A stretch of DNA of 64,000 nucleotides from NCBI RefSeq assembly GCF_000164675.2, contig NC_015678.1:1302001-1366000 (forward strand), read 5' to 3'. The translations under genes were made by a program, and so were the position numbers. Numbering within the stretch: the stretch's first letter is position 1; every line of letters begins with the position of its first letter. Source of the DNA: Streptococcus parasanguinis ATCC 15912 (GTDB lineage Bacteria > Bacillota > Bacilli > Lactobacillales > Streptococcaceae). A model generated the notes under the pieces. The model saw only the letters and a program-made list of their open reading frames with translations, searched no databases and was not told where the DNA came from. Shown piece by piece: positions 20,591-30,433 of the stretch.

Positions 20591-20619
20591 ATTATATACT
20601 TTATTGCATTAAAAAGCAA
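20591..20619 (-). promoter_or_regulatory. gapA promoter
   Basis: Minus-strand TTGCTT (20614-20619), 17 bp, TATAAT (20591-20596); 5' leader ~80 nt. Confidence 0.6.
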
Positions 20620-20749
20620 CTATTTCCCAACGAAAAGCAAGATTTATCATAGTTCGAGACCTTTTTTATTAAAGTTTTTCACAAAGTCTTAGTCCATGGA
20701 AATGACGTTTCCTCTACTACCATTTAACCTCTAGCCTTTCCAGACAAAC

Positions 20750-20776
20750 AAAAACCCTTCCCTAAACGGGAAGAGT
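20750..20776 (-). terminator. Terminator of fusA
   Basis: Minus-strand CTTCCC-GTTTA-GGGAAG stem (20757-20773) followed by GGTTTTTGTTT. Confidence 0.75.
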
Positions 20777-20792
20777 TCTCAGATTTGGTAAA

Positions 20793-22874
20793 TTAAGCTT
20801 CACCTTTAGCTTTTTTAATGATTTCTTCTTGTACTGATTTTGGTACATCTTCGTAGTGGTCAAATACCATCATGAAAGTACCACGTCCTTGAGTTGCAGA
20901 ACGAAGAACAGTAGCGTAACCGAACATTTCGGCAAGCGGTACATAAGCACGAACGATTTGGCTTGCACCGTGTGCTTCCATACCATCTACACGTCCACGA
21001 CGAGCAGTTACGTGCCCCATAACATCCCCAAGGTTTTCTTCAGGAACTGTGATGGTTACAAGCATCATTGGTTCAAGGATAGCTGGTTGTGCAGTCTTAG
21101 CAGCTTCTTTAAGTGCAAGAGATGCAGCGATCTTGAAGGCAGTTTCAGATGAGTCGACATCGTGGTATGAACCATCGTAAAGCTTAGCTTTCACGTCAAC
21201 CATTGGGTAACCAGCAAGAACACCGTTAGCCATAGATTCTTGAAGTCCTTTTTCTACTGCAGGGATGAATTCACGTGGAACCACACCACCGACGATCGCA
21301 TTTTCGAACTCGAATCCTTTACCTTCTTCGTTTGGAGTAAATTCGATCCAAACATCACCAAACTGACCTTTACCACCAGATTGACGTTTGAAGAATCCAC
21401 GTGCTTGTGTAGAAGCGCGGAATGTTTCACGGTAAGATACTTGAGGAGCACCAACGTTAGCTTCAACCTTGAATTCACGTTTCATACGGTCAACAAGGAC
21501 ATCCAAGTGCAACTCACCCATACCAGAGATAACTGTTTCACCAGTTTCAGGGTTTGTTTCAACGCGGAATGTTGGATCTTCTTCAGCCAATTTTTGAAGG
21601 GCGATACCCATCTTGTCTTGGTCTGCTTTAGATTTAGGCTCAACCATCAATTGGATAACTGGTTCTGGAACTTCGATTGATTCAAGGATGATTTTTGCTT
21701 TTTCATCTGTCAATGAGTCACCAGTTGTAGTATCTTTCAAACCAACGGCAGCAGCGATATCTCCAGAGTAAACTGTTTCGATTTCTTTACGAGTGTTGGC
21801 GTGCATTTGAAGGATACGTCCGATACGTTCACGTTTACCTTTAGAAGTGTTCAATACGTATGAACCTGAGTTCAAGACACCTGAGTAAACACGGAAGAAT
21901 GTCAAGCGACCTACGAATGGGTCAGTCATGATCTTGAAGGCAAGAGCTGCAAATGGCTCTTCATCAGATGCTGGACGTTCTTCTTCTTCGTCTGTATCTG
22001 GGTTTACACCCTTGATTGCAGGGATATCAAGTGGACTTGGAAGGTAGTCAAGGACTGCATCCAACATCAATTGAACCCCTTTGTTCTTGAAGGCAGAACC
22101 ACAAAGTACTGGGTAGAATTCAACGTTGATTGTCGCTTTACGGATACCAGCTTTCAATTCTTCGTTTGTGATTTCTTCCCCTTCAAGGTATTTCATCATC
22201 AAGTCTTCATCAGTTTCAGCAACTGCTTCAACCAATTTTTCACGGTATTCTTGAGCTTGTTCAAGGTATTCAGCTGGAATATCTTCTTCAAGGATATCTG
22301 TACCAAGGTCGTTCGTATAGATTTCAGCTTTCATCTTGATCAAGTCAATGATTCCGCGGAAGTCATCTTCAGCACCGATTGGCAATTGAATTGGGTGAGC
22401 GTTTGCTTGAAGACGGTCATGAAGTGTGCTTACTGAGTAAAGGAAGTCAGCACCGATTTTATCCATCTTGTTTGCGAATACGATACGTGGAACTCCGTAT
22501 TCAGTTGCTTGACGCCAAACTGTTTCAGTTTGAGGCTCAACACCTGATTGTGAGTCAAGAACGGTTACAGCACCGTCCAAAACGCGGAGTGAACGTTGAA
22601 CTTCGATAGTGAAGTCCACGTGTCCTGGTGTGTCGATGATGTTTACACGAGTGTCTTTCCATTGAGCTGTTGTAGCGGCAGATGTGATAGTGATACCACG
22701 TTCTTGCTCTTGCTCCATCCAGTCCATTTGTGACGCACCTTCGTGAGTTTCACCGATTTTGTGAATCTTACCAGTGTAGTAAAGGATACGCTCAGTTGTA
22801 GTTGTTTTACCAGCATCGACGTGAGCCATGATACCGATATTACGAGTTTTTTCAAGTGAAAATTCGCGTGCCAT
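20793..22874 (-). CDS. fusA: Elongation factor G
   Basis: 693 residues, standard length. GTPase motifs: G1 [13 protein letters not shown] (~17-29), switch [10 protein letters not shown] (~82-89), G4 [10 protein letters not shown] (~134). EF-G catalyses ribosomal translocation with GTP. Unlike rpsL-rpsG it has its own extended -10 (TGTTATAAT, hexamer 22913-22918), and a terminator just upstream (22930-22957) separates it from them, so it is probably expressed mostly from its own promoter. Confidence 0.98.
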   Translation of the reverse strand: MAREFSLEKTRNIGIMAHVDAGKTTTTERILYYTGKIHKIGETHEGASQMDWMEQEQERGITITSAATTAQWKDTRVNIIDTPGHVDFTIEVQRSLRVLDGAVTVLDSQSGVEPQTETVWRQATEYGVPRIVFANKMDKIGADFLYSVSTLHDRLQANAHPIQLPIGAEDDFRGIIDLIKMKAEIYTNDLGTDILEEDIPAEYLEQAQEYREKLVEAVAETDEDLMMKYLEGEEITNEELKAGIRKATINVEFYPVLCGSAFKNKGVQLMLDAVLDYLPSPLDIPAIKGVNPDTDEEEERPASDEEPFAALAFKIMTDPFVGRLTFFRVYSGVLNSGSYVLNTSKGKRERIGRILQMHANTRKEIETVYSGDIAAAVGLKDTTTGDSLTDEKAKIILESIEVPEPVIQLMVEPKSKADQDKMGIALQKLAEEDPTFRVETNPETGETVISGMGELHLDVLVDRMKREFKVEANVGAPQVSYRETFRASTQARGFFKRQSGGKGQFGDVWIEFTPNEEGKGFEFENAIVGGVVPREFIPAVEKGLQESMANGVLAGYPMVDVKAKLYDGSYHDVDSSETAFKIAASLALKEAAKTAQPAILEPMMLVTITVPEENLGDVMGHVTARRGRVDGMEAHGASQIVRAYVPLAEMFGYATVLRSATQGRGTFMMVFDHYEDVPKSVQEEIIKKAKGEA

Positions 22875-23146
22875 GAGGTTTGTTTCTCCTATATTTTTTA
22901 TTTCTATATTCTATTATAACATGATTTAATAAAAACGGATAGGCAGGACCTACCCGTTCTCAGTGTTTTCATGCTAAGTTTTGGTTCCAACTTGTAAGAA
23001 AAGTTGAATTGGGTTCAAGAGCCGACAAAGCTTAATTGAACCCGGGCCAAAAGCTCGGAAAATAGATAAGCTTTCCTAGAATCTTCGATTCTTCGTCAAG
23101 CTTCCTAATTTTCAGTCGCTTTTTTAACACCCTCAGTATCTTGATC
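22875..23146 (-). promoter_or_regulatory. rpsG-fusA gap: terminator, fusA promoter and inverted repeats
   Basis: Read on the minus strand: AGAATC/GATTCT near 23090, an 8-bp GGGTTCAA/TTGAACCC pair with 17-base loop near 23013-23046, then ACGGGTAGG-TCCTG-CCTATCCGT followed by TTTTTATT (22930-22957, terminator), then TGTTATAAT (fusA -10). No reading frame with a ribosome site was found. Confidence 0.6.
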
Positions 23147-23617
23147 TTACCAGCGGAAGTGTGCGAATGCACGGTTAGCTTCAGCCATACGGTGAGTATC
23201 TTCACGTTTCTTAACAGCTGCACCAGTGTTGTTCGCCGCATCCAAAATTTCTTTTGCAAGACGATCAACCATTGTGTGTTCACCACGTTGACGAGCGATT
23301 GTTACCAACCAACGAAGTCCAAGTGTTGTACGACGTTCTGGACGAACTTCAACTGGGACTTGGTAGTTAGAACCACCGACACGGCGAGCACGTACTTCAA
23401 GTACAGGCATGATGTTTTCCATAGCTGTTTCGAATACTTCAAGAGCATCGTTCCCAGTAGCTTCTTTAATTTGTTCGAAGGCTCCGTAAACGATTGAAGC
23501 AGCTGTACCACGTTTACCATCAAGCATAACGCGGTTGATAAGACGAGTAACTAATTGTGAATTGTAAAGCGGATCTGGCAATACATCGCGTTTAGGCGCA
23601 CGGTTTTTACGACTCAT
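23147..23617 (-). CDS. rpsG: 30S ribosomal protein S7
   Basis: 156 residues beginning [20 protein letters not shown], with S7 signature around [17 protein letters not shown] and the C-terminal [16 protein letters not shown]7 nucleates assembly of the 30S head and lies near the E site. AAGGGG precedes the ATG. Nineteen bp follow rpsL, so both are on one transcript. Confidence 0.98.
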   Translation of the reverse strand: MSRKNRAPKRDVLPDPLYNSQLVTRLINRVMLDGKRGTAASIVYGAFEQIKEATGNDALEVFETAMENIMPVLEVRARRVGGSNYQVPVEVRPERRTTLGLRWLVTIARQRGEHTMVDRLAKEILDAANNTGAAVKKREDTHRMAEANRAFAHFRW

Positions 23618-23636
23618 TTCTCTTTATCCCCTTTCC

Positions 23637-24050
23637 TTATGCTTTTGGACGTTTAGTACCGTATTTAGAACGGCCTTGTTTACGATCGTTTACACCTGCA
23701 GTATCAAGTGCTCCACGGACGATATGGTAACGTACCCCTGGAAGGTCTTTTACACGTCCACCACGAAGAAGAACCACGCTGTGTTCTTGCAAGTTGTGTC
23801 CGATACCTGGGATATAAGCAGTAACTTCGATCAAGTTGCTCAAACGTACACGGGCAAATTTACGAAGGGCAGAGTTAGGTTTTTTAGGTGTCATTGTTCC
23901 AACACGAGTTGCAACACCACGTTTTTGTGGTGAAGAAACGTTTGTTTGAACTTTTTTATGACTGTTGTAACCAACGTTCAAAGCTGGTGATTTAGATTTT
24001 TCTACTTTTGATTTACGCGGTTTGCGAACCAATTGGTTAATTGTAGGCAT
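23637..24050 (-). CDS. rpsL: 30S ribosomal protein S12
   Basis: 137 residues, [14 protein letters not shown] start. The decoding-centre loop [11 protein letters not shown] (~54-64) has the lysine whose change gives streptomycin resistance, and the second loop [11 protein letters not shown] is intact (KDLPGVRYH). Both resemble wild type. First gene of the str cluster. Confidence 0.98.
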   Translation of the reverse strand: MPTINQLVRKPRKSKVEKSKSPALNVGYNSHKKVQTNVSSPQKRGVATRVGTMTPKKPNSALRKFARVRLSNLIEVTAYIPGIGHNLQEHSVVLLRGGRVKDLPGVRYHIVRGALDTAGVNDRKQGRSKYGTKRPKA

Positions 24051-24188
24051 CTACATTCTCCTGTGAATTTTTTTATTTTTGGTGATGATACACTTGGTGA
24101 CAGCTACCATCTGTGTGTACTTTTGCAACATTTGTCAGCACGTCCCTGTACACTCTTGAGAGACCAAAAGTAAAAAGTACCGTCTATT

Positions 24189-24217
24189 ATTATAACATGA
24201 CGGCACTTTGTTTGCAA
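24189..24217 (-). promoter_or_regulatory. rpsL-rpsG promoter
   Basis: Minus-strand TTGCAA (24212-24217), 17 bp, TATAAT (24189-24194). The leader of ~130 nt contains a GTGTAC/GTACAC inverted repeat, a possible autoregulatory structure. Confidence 0.65.
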
Positions 24218-24256
24218 GATCTTTTTTCTGTTTTTTCAAGAAGTCTAAAAGTTAAA

Positions 24257-24793
24257 CTATTGAGCTGTTTGAGACGGAGTTTGCGTCCCTGCATCTACAG
24301 TGGGTGTATATTGTTGTTGCTGTTGTGATTGGATTGTCGCGTCTGTCGTGTTCGCTCCTGTATCTGTATTTGAATCTGTTTGATTCTGATGAACAGCCGT
24401 TGTGTCTTCCTCATAGGTTAAACCATAATAGTTCGCAATGTATTGGATACGAGCTTCTAGTGATTGTTTTTGAGTTGCATCATTCACTTTCTTAACAGCT
24501 GTTTGCGCAGCAGTTACAGATTCTTGACTCGGATTTTTCTCCATTTGGTCTACTGCTTTCTCTGCAGCTTCAATATTTTTCTTTTCTTCCTTCTTTTCTT
24601 TTTCTTCCTTTGTTTCCTTTTTCACTGGAAGAGCCCCTGTCTTTTTAGCGGGTTGGATCTCTGTCGTTACTTGGGCTGCCGTATTCTTTTTCACTGTATA
24701 CAAACCAGCTACTAAAATAAAGGATAAGGCTAAAACAGTCACTAAGCGAATCCACAAAGGGCTGTTATCAAATCGATCTAAGATTCTTTTCAC
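24257..24793 (-). CDS. Single-pass membrane protein, unknown function
   Basis: 178 residues from a GTG at 24793 with AAAGGAGG eight bases upstream. One membrane segment (LVTVLALSFILVAGLYTV, ~17-34), then a Lys/Glu-rich coiled-coil-prone part (~55-90), a helical region ending ARIQYIANYYGLTYEED and a Thr/Gln/Asn-rich tail (~130-178). A short cytoplasmic N-terminus suggests the tail is outside. I do not recognise a family. It is 23 bp downstream of purR and is likely co-transcribed; purR-linked position upstream of rpsL is common in streptococci. Confidence 0.65.
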   Translation of the reverse strand: MKRILDRFDNSPLWIRLVTVLALSFILVAGLYTVKKNTAAQVTTEIQPAKKTGALPVKKETKEEKEKKEEKKNIEAAEKAVDQMEKNPSQESVTAAQTAVKKVNDATQKQSLEARIQYIANYYGLTYEEDTTAVHQNQTDSNTDTGANTTDATIQSQQQQQYTPTVDAGTQTPSQTAQ

Positions 24794-24816
24794 TTTTTGA
24801 TCCTCCTTTGTATCCT

Positions 24817-25632
24817 TTAGTCAAAGATATTTCCAACTTCAACATTCAATTTATTTTCTTTCACATCAATATTGGTCACTCGTAATAAGGATTTGTGTTC
24901 AAAGAATTCGCGATCTGTTGAAGCATTATCAGCAAAAACAGCTACCCCTGCTAATTCCGAATCGAATTCAGCCAAAAGACTGACCATCCCGTTGATCGTT
25001 CCACCGCCTTTTAGGAAATCATCCACAATCAAAACCCGACTTCCTGCTTTTAGACTACGTTTTGAAAGGAACATTTTTTCAATACGGTCGCCACTAGATC
25101 CTGAAACATAGTTAACACTGACGGTTGATCCTTCTGTGATTTTTAAATCACGGCGGACAATAACAAAAGGAACATTCAAGACGTTTGCCACTGCATTGGC
25201 TAGAGGAACTCCCTTGGTCGCTACAGTCATGACAGCATCAATCTTCTTATTACGGAAGGCTTTAGCAATGATACGGCCGATACGATTCAAAATCTTTGGA
25301 TTGCTTAAAAGATCAGATAAGTAAATGTAACCCCCAGGAAGAATACGGTCACTTTCAGACAATTGCTTGCAGAGGTCTTGAACGATTTCTTTTGATTCCT
25401 CGTCTGAGATAGAGGGCGTAAAAACAACGCCTCCTCCAGCTCCTGTGATGGTTTCAATATTTCCAATTTCCATCTCTTCAAAAGCCCGCTTAATAATCAC
25501 GATATCTTCTGAGATAGAAGATTTAGCAGACTCATACCTTTCTGCAAAGGTATTGAGGCTAGTCAATTCATAGGGATGGTTGATCAAGTAATTAGAAATT
25601 ACAACCATCCGTTCACTTCTTCTTAATTTCAT
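24817..25632 (-). CDS. purR: Purine operon regulator PurR
   Basis: 271 residues. N-terminal winged helix (~1-75), then a type I phosphoribosyltransferase-like domain with the PRPP-binding VLIVDDFLKGGGT (~200-212). In streptococci and lactococci it activates purine synthesis genes with PRPP as signal, in B. subtilis it represses them. GGTGAG precedes the ATG. A one-mismatch PurBox lies upstream. Confidence 0.95.
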   Translation of the reverse strand: MKLRRSERMVVISNYLINHPYELTSLNTFAERYESAKSSISEDIVIIKRAFEEMEIGNIETITGAGGGVVFTPSISDEESKEIVQDLCKQLSESDRILPGGYIYLSDLLSNPKILNRIGRIIAKAFRNKKIDAVMTVATKGVPLANAVANVLNVPFVIVRRDLKITEGSTVSVNYVSGSSGDRIEKMFLSKRSLKAGSRVLIVDDFLKGGGTINGMVSLLAEFDSELAGVAVFADNASTDREFFEHKSLLRVTNIDVKENKLNVEVGNIFD

Positions 25633-25678
25633 TTTCTCACCATGTAGTTTTTTCTATCATTATACCATAAGAAGCGAA

Positions 25679-25691
25679 AAAAACGAACATT
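25679..25691. promoter_or_regulatory. Possible PurBox upstream of purR
   Basis: AAAAACGAACATT differs at one base (A for the first C of CCGAAC) from the lactococcal/streptococcal AWWWCCGAACWWT pattern as I remember it. It lies 47 bp upstream of the purR ATG. Single, imperfect copy. Confidence 0.3.
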
Positions 25692-25763
25692 CTGATTTAC
25701 AGAAGGCCGTTTTTCCCTAATTTTTTCTTTTTTTTGGAATAGTTTCCGTATTTATCTCTGTTT

Positions 25764-26711
25764 TTACTGATCGATATTCGGTTTATAGAAAGATCGGTTT
25801 TCCATAGCGAAAATCTTGTTGGTCATCTCGCCAGGACCAACCAAACCTAGAGCTGTTGTCATCATCATCATTTCTGCATCCAAATTGTCGATCATATGAA
25901 TAATCTCTGCTTCCATGATCTTTGGACGAACAGGACTACCGTATTCGAGTAATCCATGGTGACTCAAGATCACATGGCGAAGGACAATTACCTCTTCTTT
26001 TTGGTCATCAATCTTCAAGTCTTGCAAGACTTTGGTGATTTCTTCATCTATCAAAGCAATGTGACCAATGAGATTGCCCCGAACAGTGTATTCTGTATTT
26101 TCAGGACCCGTCAACTCGATCACTTTAGCCAAATCGTGTAACATAATCCCTGCAAAGAGCAAACTCTTATTCAATTGAGGATAGATATCGCCGATACTAT
26201 CTGCCAAGCGGACCATGGTCGCTGTATGATAAGCGAGACCTGCTTCAAAGGCATGATGGTTGGTCTTAGCAGCTGGATAGCTATAAAACTCTTTCTCATA
26301 TTTTCCATAGAGGGCACGGACAATCCGTTGCCAAACTGGATTTTCAATTTTGAAAATCATGTTTGACAGGTATTCATGCAATTCCTTGGGATCTACTGGT
26401 GGTTTTTCCTTGAAGTCTGCTGGATTGTTGGGCTCTCCTGCTTGTGGCAAGCGCATATTCAATTGATTAACTTGTGGAGTATTATTGTAGACCTCCCGAC
26501 GACCAGCCATATGGACCACGCGCCCAGCTGTAAAGCTCTCTACATTGTGTGGTTGGGCATCCCATAGTTTGCCTTCGATCGTGCCGGTCTCATCCTGAAA
26601 AACAAAGGCTAGATAGTTCTTCCCAGCCCGCGTTTGACGCACTTCTGCTGACTTGATCAAATAGAATCCTTCGAACAATTCATCTTTTTTCATTTGGTTA
26701 ATTTTGACCAT
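25764..26711 (-). CDS. yhaM: 3'-5' exoribonuclease YhaM/Cbf1
   Basis: 315 residues from the ATG at 26711, chosen because GGAG sits six bases before it; earlier in-frame ATGs exist at 26714 and 26723. N-terminal OB-fold (~10-95; GKNYLAFVFQDETGTIEGKLWDA) and C-terminal HD domain (HHAFEAGLAYHT then ML HDLAK and ILSHHG) with metal-binding His/Asp. YhaM trims RNA 3' ends and degrades ssDNA. It overlaps the 3' end of rmuC by 14 bp. Confidence 0.92.
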   Translation of the reverse strand: MVKINQMKKDELFEGFYLIKSAEVRQTRAGKNYLAFVFQDETGTIEGKLWDAQPHNVESFTAGRVVHMAGRREVYNNTPQVNQLNMRLPQAGEPNNPADFKEKPPVDPKELHEYLSNMIFKIENPVWQRIVRALYGKYEKEFYSYPAAKTNHHAFEAGLAYHTATMVRLADSIGDIYPQLNKSLLFAGIMLHDLAKVIELTGPENTEYTVRGNLIGHIALIDEEITKVLQDLKIDDQKEEVIVLRHVILSHHGLLEYGSPVRPKIMEAEIIHMIDNLDAEMMMMTTALGLVGPGEMTNKIFAMENRSFYKPNIDQ

Positions 26712-27948
26712 CATCTTCTCCATCTTCTATATATACATCTAGTCCCAGCAGGTCCTCATCGCTTTCGATTTGGCGGAGTGTCCGCTCGATGGCACTGGTC
26801 CGTCTGGTTAGCAAATCATCAATATTATTGGAAGCATTCTTTAAATGGCGTTGAGTCTTGGCCAAAATCCCTCCAAACTTATGGAATTCTGATTTGACCG
26901 ATCCCAACACTTTACTAATATCGTCTGCACTCTTTTGGATGTTGAGCGTTTTAAAGCCAACAGACAAGGAGTTCAAGAGGGCTGATAGGGTGCTTGGACC
27001 TGCCACTAAAATTTGTTCGTCCCGACGCAAGCGATCGAAGAATTCTGGATTGCGAACCACTTCGGAATAGAGGCCTTCGGTTGGCAAAAAGAGAATTCCG
27101 AAATTAGTTGTCGCTGGTGGAAAGAGGTATTTTTGTTGGATATCCTTAGCAAAACGCTTGATACTAGCAAGAAGAGCCTTGCGGTAACGCTCAATTTCCT
27201 CTTTCTCTCCTGATTCATAAGCTTCTTCCAGACGATAGTAGTCTTCCAGTGGGAATTTAGAGTCAATCGGCAGATAGACTGGCTCCTCTCCTTGCCCTGG
27301 AAGCTTAATGGCATATTCCACGCGCTCACTGGATTGAGGAACGGTGACAAACTCTCGCTCATACTGGGCTGGGGTCAAGATATCTTCAATGATTTGGCCC
27401 AGTTGCAATTCGCCCATAATCCCACGCGTCTTGGTATTGGAGAGAACTTTATTAAGGGTTCCGACATCCCGCGCCACCGTCTGCATTTCTCCCAGCCCTT
27501 TGTTGACCGACTCCAATTGTTTTGAAACCGTCTCAAAGGAGGTCTGCAAACGGTGTTGCAAGGTTTTCTCCAATTTTTCTTCTACCGTTTGGCGCATCTG
27601 TTCTAGCCGCACTTCATTGGACTCTTGGATCTGGCGCATGCGCTCATCTGTTTTGTCCCGATTTTTAGTAAAGTGCTCATTCATCTCAGCGCGCAGAGCC
27701 GTCGTCTGCTGGTGGATCTCCACTCGCATCTCGGTCAAGCGATCTGTCAGGGCGATCTCTAACTGCTGATTGGTAATCTGGCTTGCTTGTCTTTCTTTTT
27801 CAAAACGATAGTCCAACTGGTCTGTCAAATGATCCTCGTGGTCTTCCAGCATCTCTCGTAAAGCCGGTCTTGTATCATCTGACCGTTGCAAGAAATAGAT
27901 GAGGAGGCCCAGATTGAGCAGGCCAATCAGAAGCAGAATGATATTCAT
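26698..27948 (-). CDS. rmuC: DNA recombination protein RmuC homologue
   Basis: 416 residues from the ATG at 27948 with AGAGG upstream; an in-frame codon at 27996 lies inside thiN. N-terminal membrane anchor (MNIILLLIGLLNLGLLIYFL), coiled coil (~35-140) and the RmuC endonuclease-like core with NTKTRGIMGELQL and LPIDSKFPLEDYYR (~225-240). RmuC limits inversion between short inverted repeats in E. coli. Follows thiN after one base. Confidence 0.9.
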   Translation of the reverse strand: MNIILLLIGLLNLGLLIYFLQRSDDTRPALREMLEDHEDHLTDQLDYRFEKERQASQITNQQLEIALTDRLTEMRVEIHQQTTALRAEMNEHFTKNRDKTDERMRQIQESNEVRLEQMRQTVEEKLEKTLQHRLQTSFETVSKQLESVNKGLGEMQTVARDVGTLNKVLSNTKTRGIMGELQLGQIIEDILTPAQYEREFVTVPQSSERVEYAIKLPGQGEEPVYLPIDSKFPLEDYYRLEEAYESGEKEEIERYRKALLASIKRFAKDIQQKYLFPPATTNFGILFLPTEGLYSEVVRNPEFFDRLRRDEQILVAGPSTLSALLNSLSVGFKTLNIQKSADDISKVLGSVKSEFHKFGGILAKTQRHLKNASNNIDDLLTRRTSAIERTLRQIESDEDLLGLDVYIEDGEDDGQN

Positions 27949-27949
27949 A

Positions 27950-28582
27950 TTAACCTCTGTCTTTACTATAAACAATGACAAGATAGCCACGATCAAGACT
28001 CACTTGAATCGGTTGATCCAAAAATTCATTGGAGCCATACATGGCCTTCAAAAAATAATTCTCCTGATGGATCGGATACTTGGCCCCTGTGATCTCTAAG
28101 TGGCCTTCTCCGACAGGCATAAAACCAACATAGGACATGGCTGGATCCGGCTGAATCTCATGGCAACCAGCTGGTCTGTAGATCAAGCGATTTTGACCAT
28201 CGACTAATTGGATCTGGTCCATGTAGGGAGCTAGGTCTGGATCGGTTGGCAAAAAGATATTGGACAAAAAGTGATCCAAACGACCGCCAAAGGCACCATA
28301 AACGGTGACAGCAGCCTCTGGATAGGCCTCAAAGGTCGCTTTCAAGGCCAATTCCAAATCCGTATCGTTCTTTTCAGGAACGGATTGAACAACTTGTTTG
28401 GCTTGGGTTCGGATCTGGCGCAAATCGGTCTCAGAGACAGAATCGAAATCCCCCACAGCTATATCTAAAGGCAGACCTTTTTCCAGTAACTTCAAACAGC
28501 CACCATCAACGCCTACATAAACGTCATGATCTTTTGGCAAGAGCGCGCTGTCACCTCCTGCCAGTATTGCGATGTTATCCAT
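27950..28582 (-). CDS. thiN: Thiamine diphosphokinase
   Basis: 210 residues. N-terminal GGDSALLP and VGVDGGCLKLLE, then the AVGDFDSVS motif (~42-50) and EKNDTDLELAL (~70-80), hallmarks of ThiN/Tpk. It converts thiamine and ATP to thiamine diphosphate. The 5' end overlaps rpe by 8 bp. Confidence 0.93.
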   Translation of the reverse strand: MDNIAILAGGDSALLPKDHDVYVGVDGGCLKLLEKGLPLDIAVGDFDSVSETDLRQIRTQAKQVVQSVPEKNDTDLELALKATFEAYPEAAVTVYGAFGGRLDHFLSNIFLPTDPDLAPYMDQIQLVDGQNRLIYRPAGCHEIQPDPAMSYVGFMPVGEGHLEITGAKYPIHQENYFLKAMYGSNEFLDQPIQVSLDRGYLVIVYSKDRG

Positions 28583-29234
28583 TTACAGCATCTCGGAGCG
28601 TTTGAACGCGCTCATTGACATCTCCATTAAAGACATAAGAGCCTGCTACAAAGACATTGGCCCCGGCTTCTTTGGCTTGCGAAATACTTTGGTCATCAAT
28701 TCCACCATCCACTTCGATATCAAAGTCTAAGCCTTTTTCTTCACGAAGAGCGGCTAATTCGCGCACCTTGTCCATGGTTTCAGGCAAGAAGGCTTGGCCA
28801 CCGAATCCTGGATTAACGGTCATAACCAAGACTTGATCCACCAAATTCAAGACATGTTTGATACTGTCTACAGGAGTCCCTGGGTTGATCACGACACTAG
28901 CCTTCACACCCGCTTGACGAATTTTTTGAAGAGCTCCGTGAATATGGGGAGTAGCTTCTACATGGATACTGATGATATCAGCTCCTGCACGGGCAAATTC
29001 TTCGATATGGTGTTCGGGATTGGTGACCATCAAGTGGCAATCAAAGACCAACTTGCTATGTGGACGCATGCTCTCTACGACACCAGCCCCGAAGCTAATA
29101 TTAGGCACAAAATGGCCATCCATGACATCGATATGGGCATAGTCAGCTCCAGCTGCTTCTAAGCGTTTCAATTCACTTTCAAAATTGGCATAATCGGCAC
29201 TCAAAATTGAGGGGGCTAATTTCATTGTTTTCAT
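28575..29234 (-). CDS. rpe: Ribulose-phosphate 3-epimerase
   Basis: 219 residues. TIM barrel with APSILSADYANF, HIDVMDGHFVPNISFG (~35-50; metal ligands His and Asp), VMTVNPGFGGQAFL and IEVDGGI. Converts ribulose 5-phosphate to xylulose 5-phosphate in the pentose phosphate pathway. GGAG stands eleven bases before the ATG at 29234. Part of rsgA-rpe-thiN-rmuC-yhaM. Confidence 0.97.
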   Translation of the reverse strand: MKTMKLAPSILSADYANFESELKRLEAAGADYAHIDVMDGHFVPNISFGAGVVESMRPHSKLVFDCHLMVTNPEHHIEEFARAGADIISIHVEATPHIHGALQKIRQAGVKASVVINPGTPVDSIKHVLNLVDQVLVMTVNPGFGGQAFLPETMDKVRELAALREEKGLDFDIEVDGGIDDQSISQAKEAGANVFVAGSYVFNGDVNERVQTLRDAVNG

Positions 29235-29248
29235 TCTTGTATTGTCTC

Positions 29249-30127
29249 CTATTTTGGCATTTTTTTCGAAACTTTTTTATAGGTTTCGCGACGATTTTCA
29301 ATCTCACTTAAAAATTGCAAGTAATCCTCATAACGGAAAGTCGCAATTTCCTCTCTTTCAACGGCTGGTTTCACCGCACAAGCTGGCTCATGCGTGTGGG
29401 TACAGGTACGAAATTTACAAGAGTGGCTCACGTCGGCGATCTCTGGGAAGGCTTGATTTAAGTCTTCACTGGTCGTCACTTCATAATCAAGGGAGGAGAA
29501 GCCAGGCGTATCTGCGATCTTTCCTCCATTTAAATGGTAAAAGCTGACAGCTCGAGTCGTGTGTCGACCGCGCCCCAGACTATCTGAAATCTCACCCGTT
29601 TCAAGCTCCAGATCCGGAGCGATTTTATTGAGCAAGGTCGATTTTCCTACACCGGTCTGTCCCATAAAGACTGTGGTTTGATTGGTCAAAAGGGGCAAGA
29701 GTTCCTCAATCGACAAGACAAAATCATAGCCAATAGCCTGGTAGATTCCTTGGTAGTAGTGGATGTCTTCCATATTTTCTAACAAGTCCAGTTTTGAAAT
29801 ATAGACAATGGGATGAATCCCCTTATGCTCCAAAAGAACCAGAAAACGATCTAAAAGATTGGCGTTGAAATCCGGTTCCTTAGCTGACATGATGACTACT
29901 GCCTGATCAATATTGACAATAGGAGGGCGCACGAGGCTGTTTTTTCGAGGCGCAATGCTCAAAATGTAGCCTTCTGAATTCTCTTCAGCAGAGAACTCCA
30001 CCTGATCCCCCACATAAGGAGTCTGTCCTTTTTTTCTAAAATTTCCACGAGCCCGTGTCTGGTAAATGTACCCGTCTGACTCCACGTAGTAGAAGCCAGC
30101 CAAGGCCTTGACGATGGTTCCTTGCAA
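29249..30127 (-). CDS. rsgA: Ribosome small subunit GTPase RsgA
   Basis: 292 residues. N-terminal OB fold, then a circularly permuted GTPase: SKLD (G4, ~115) before [13 protein letters not shown] (G1, ~172) and DTPGFSS (G3). Zinc site [14 protein letters not shown] (~245-258). It checks late 30S subunits. It heads the operon running to yhaM, next to divergent CPBP gene. Confidence 0.95.
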   Translation of the reverse strand: MQGTIVKALAGFYYVESDGYIYQTRARGNFRKKGQTPYVGDQVEFSAEENSEGYILSIAPRKNSLVRPPIVNIDQAVVIMSAKEPDFNANLLDRFLVLLEHKGIHPIVYISKLDLLENMEDIHYYQGIYQAIGYDFVLSIEELLPLLTNQTTVFMGQTGVGKSTLLNKIAPDLELETGEISDSLGRGRHTTRAVSFYHLNGGKIADTPGFSSLDYEVTTSEDLNQAFPEIADVSHSCKFRTCTHTHEPACAVKPAVEREEIATFRYEDYLQFLSEIENRRETYKKVSKKMPK

Positions 30128-30249
30128 ATCGCACTCCTTTGAGTTTAATACTCCTATTATACCAAAAAATGCGAAATAAGGCTGGAATGCTTGTTAAGAA
30201 AATCTGGAACTAGTTTCAGCAATTTTTTTAAGGATAATAAGGAGAGAAC

Positions 30250-30278
30250 TTGCAACCGCTTCCAAATTTAGGTATAAT
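30250..30278 (+). promoter_or_regulatory. Promoter with cre site for the CPBP gene
   Basis: TTGCAA (30250-30255), 17 bp, TATAAT (30273-30278). TGCAACCGCTTCCA at 30251-30264 matches the cre consensus TGNAANCGNTNNCA and covers the -35, suggesting CcpA repression. The leader to the ATG is ~150 nt with no clear reading frame. Confidence 0.55.
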
Positions 30279-30433
30279 AAATGTGAAAAACATTCATAAA
30301 TAAGTTGCATGTGGGAAACTAGAGACAAGCATGATAGAAAGGAAGTGAAGACCAGAAACGCACCTTGTTTCAACGCTCACTTGGCTGAACAAAAAATTTT
30401 TCTTTGTTCTTCGTTTTTAGATGGAGGTTCTTT

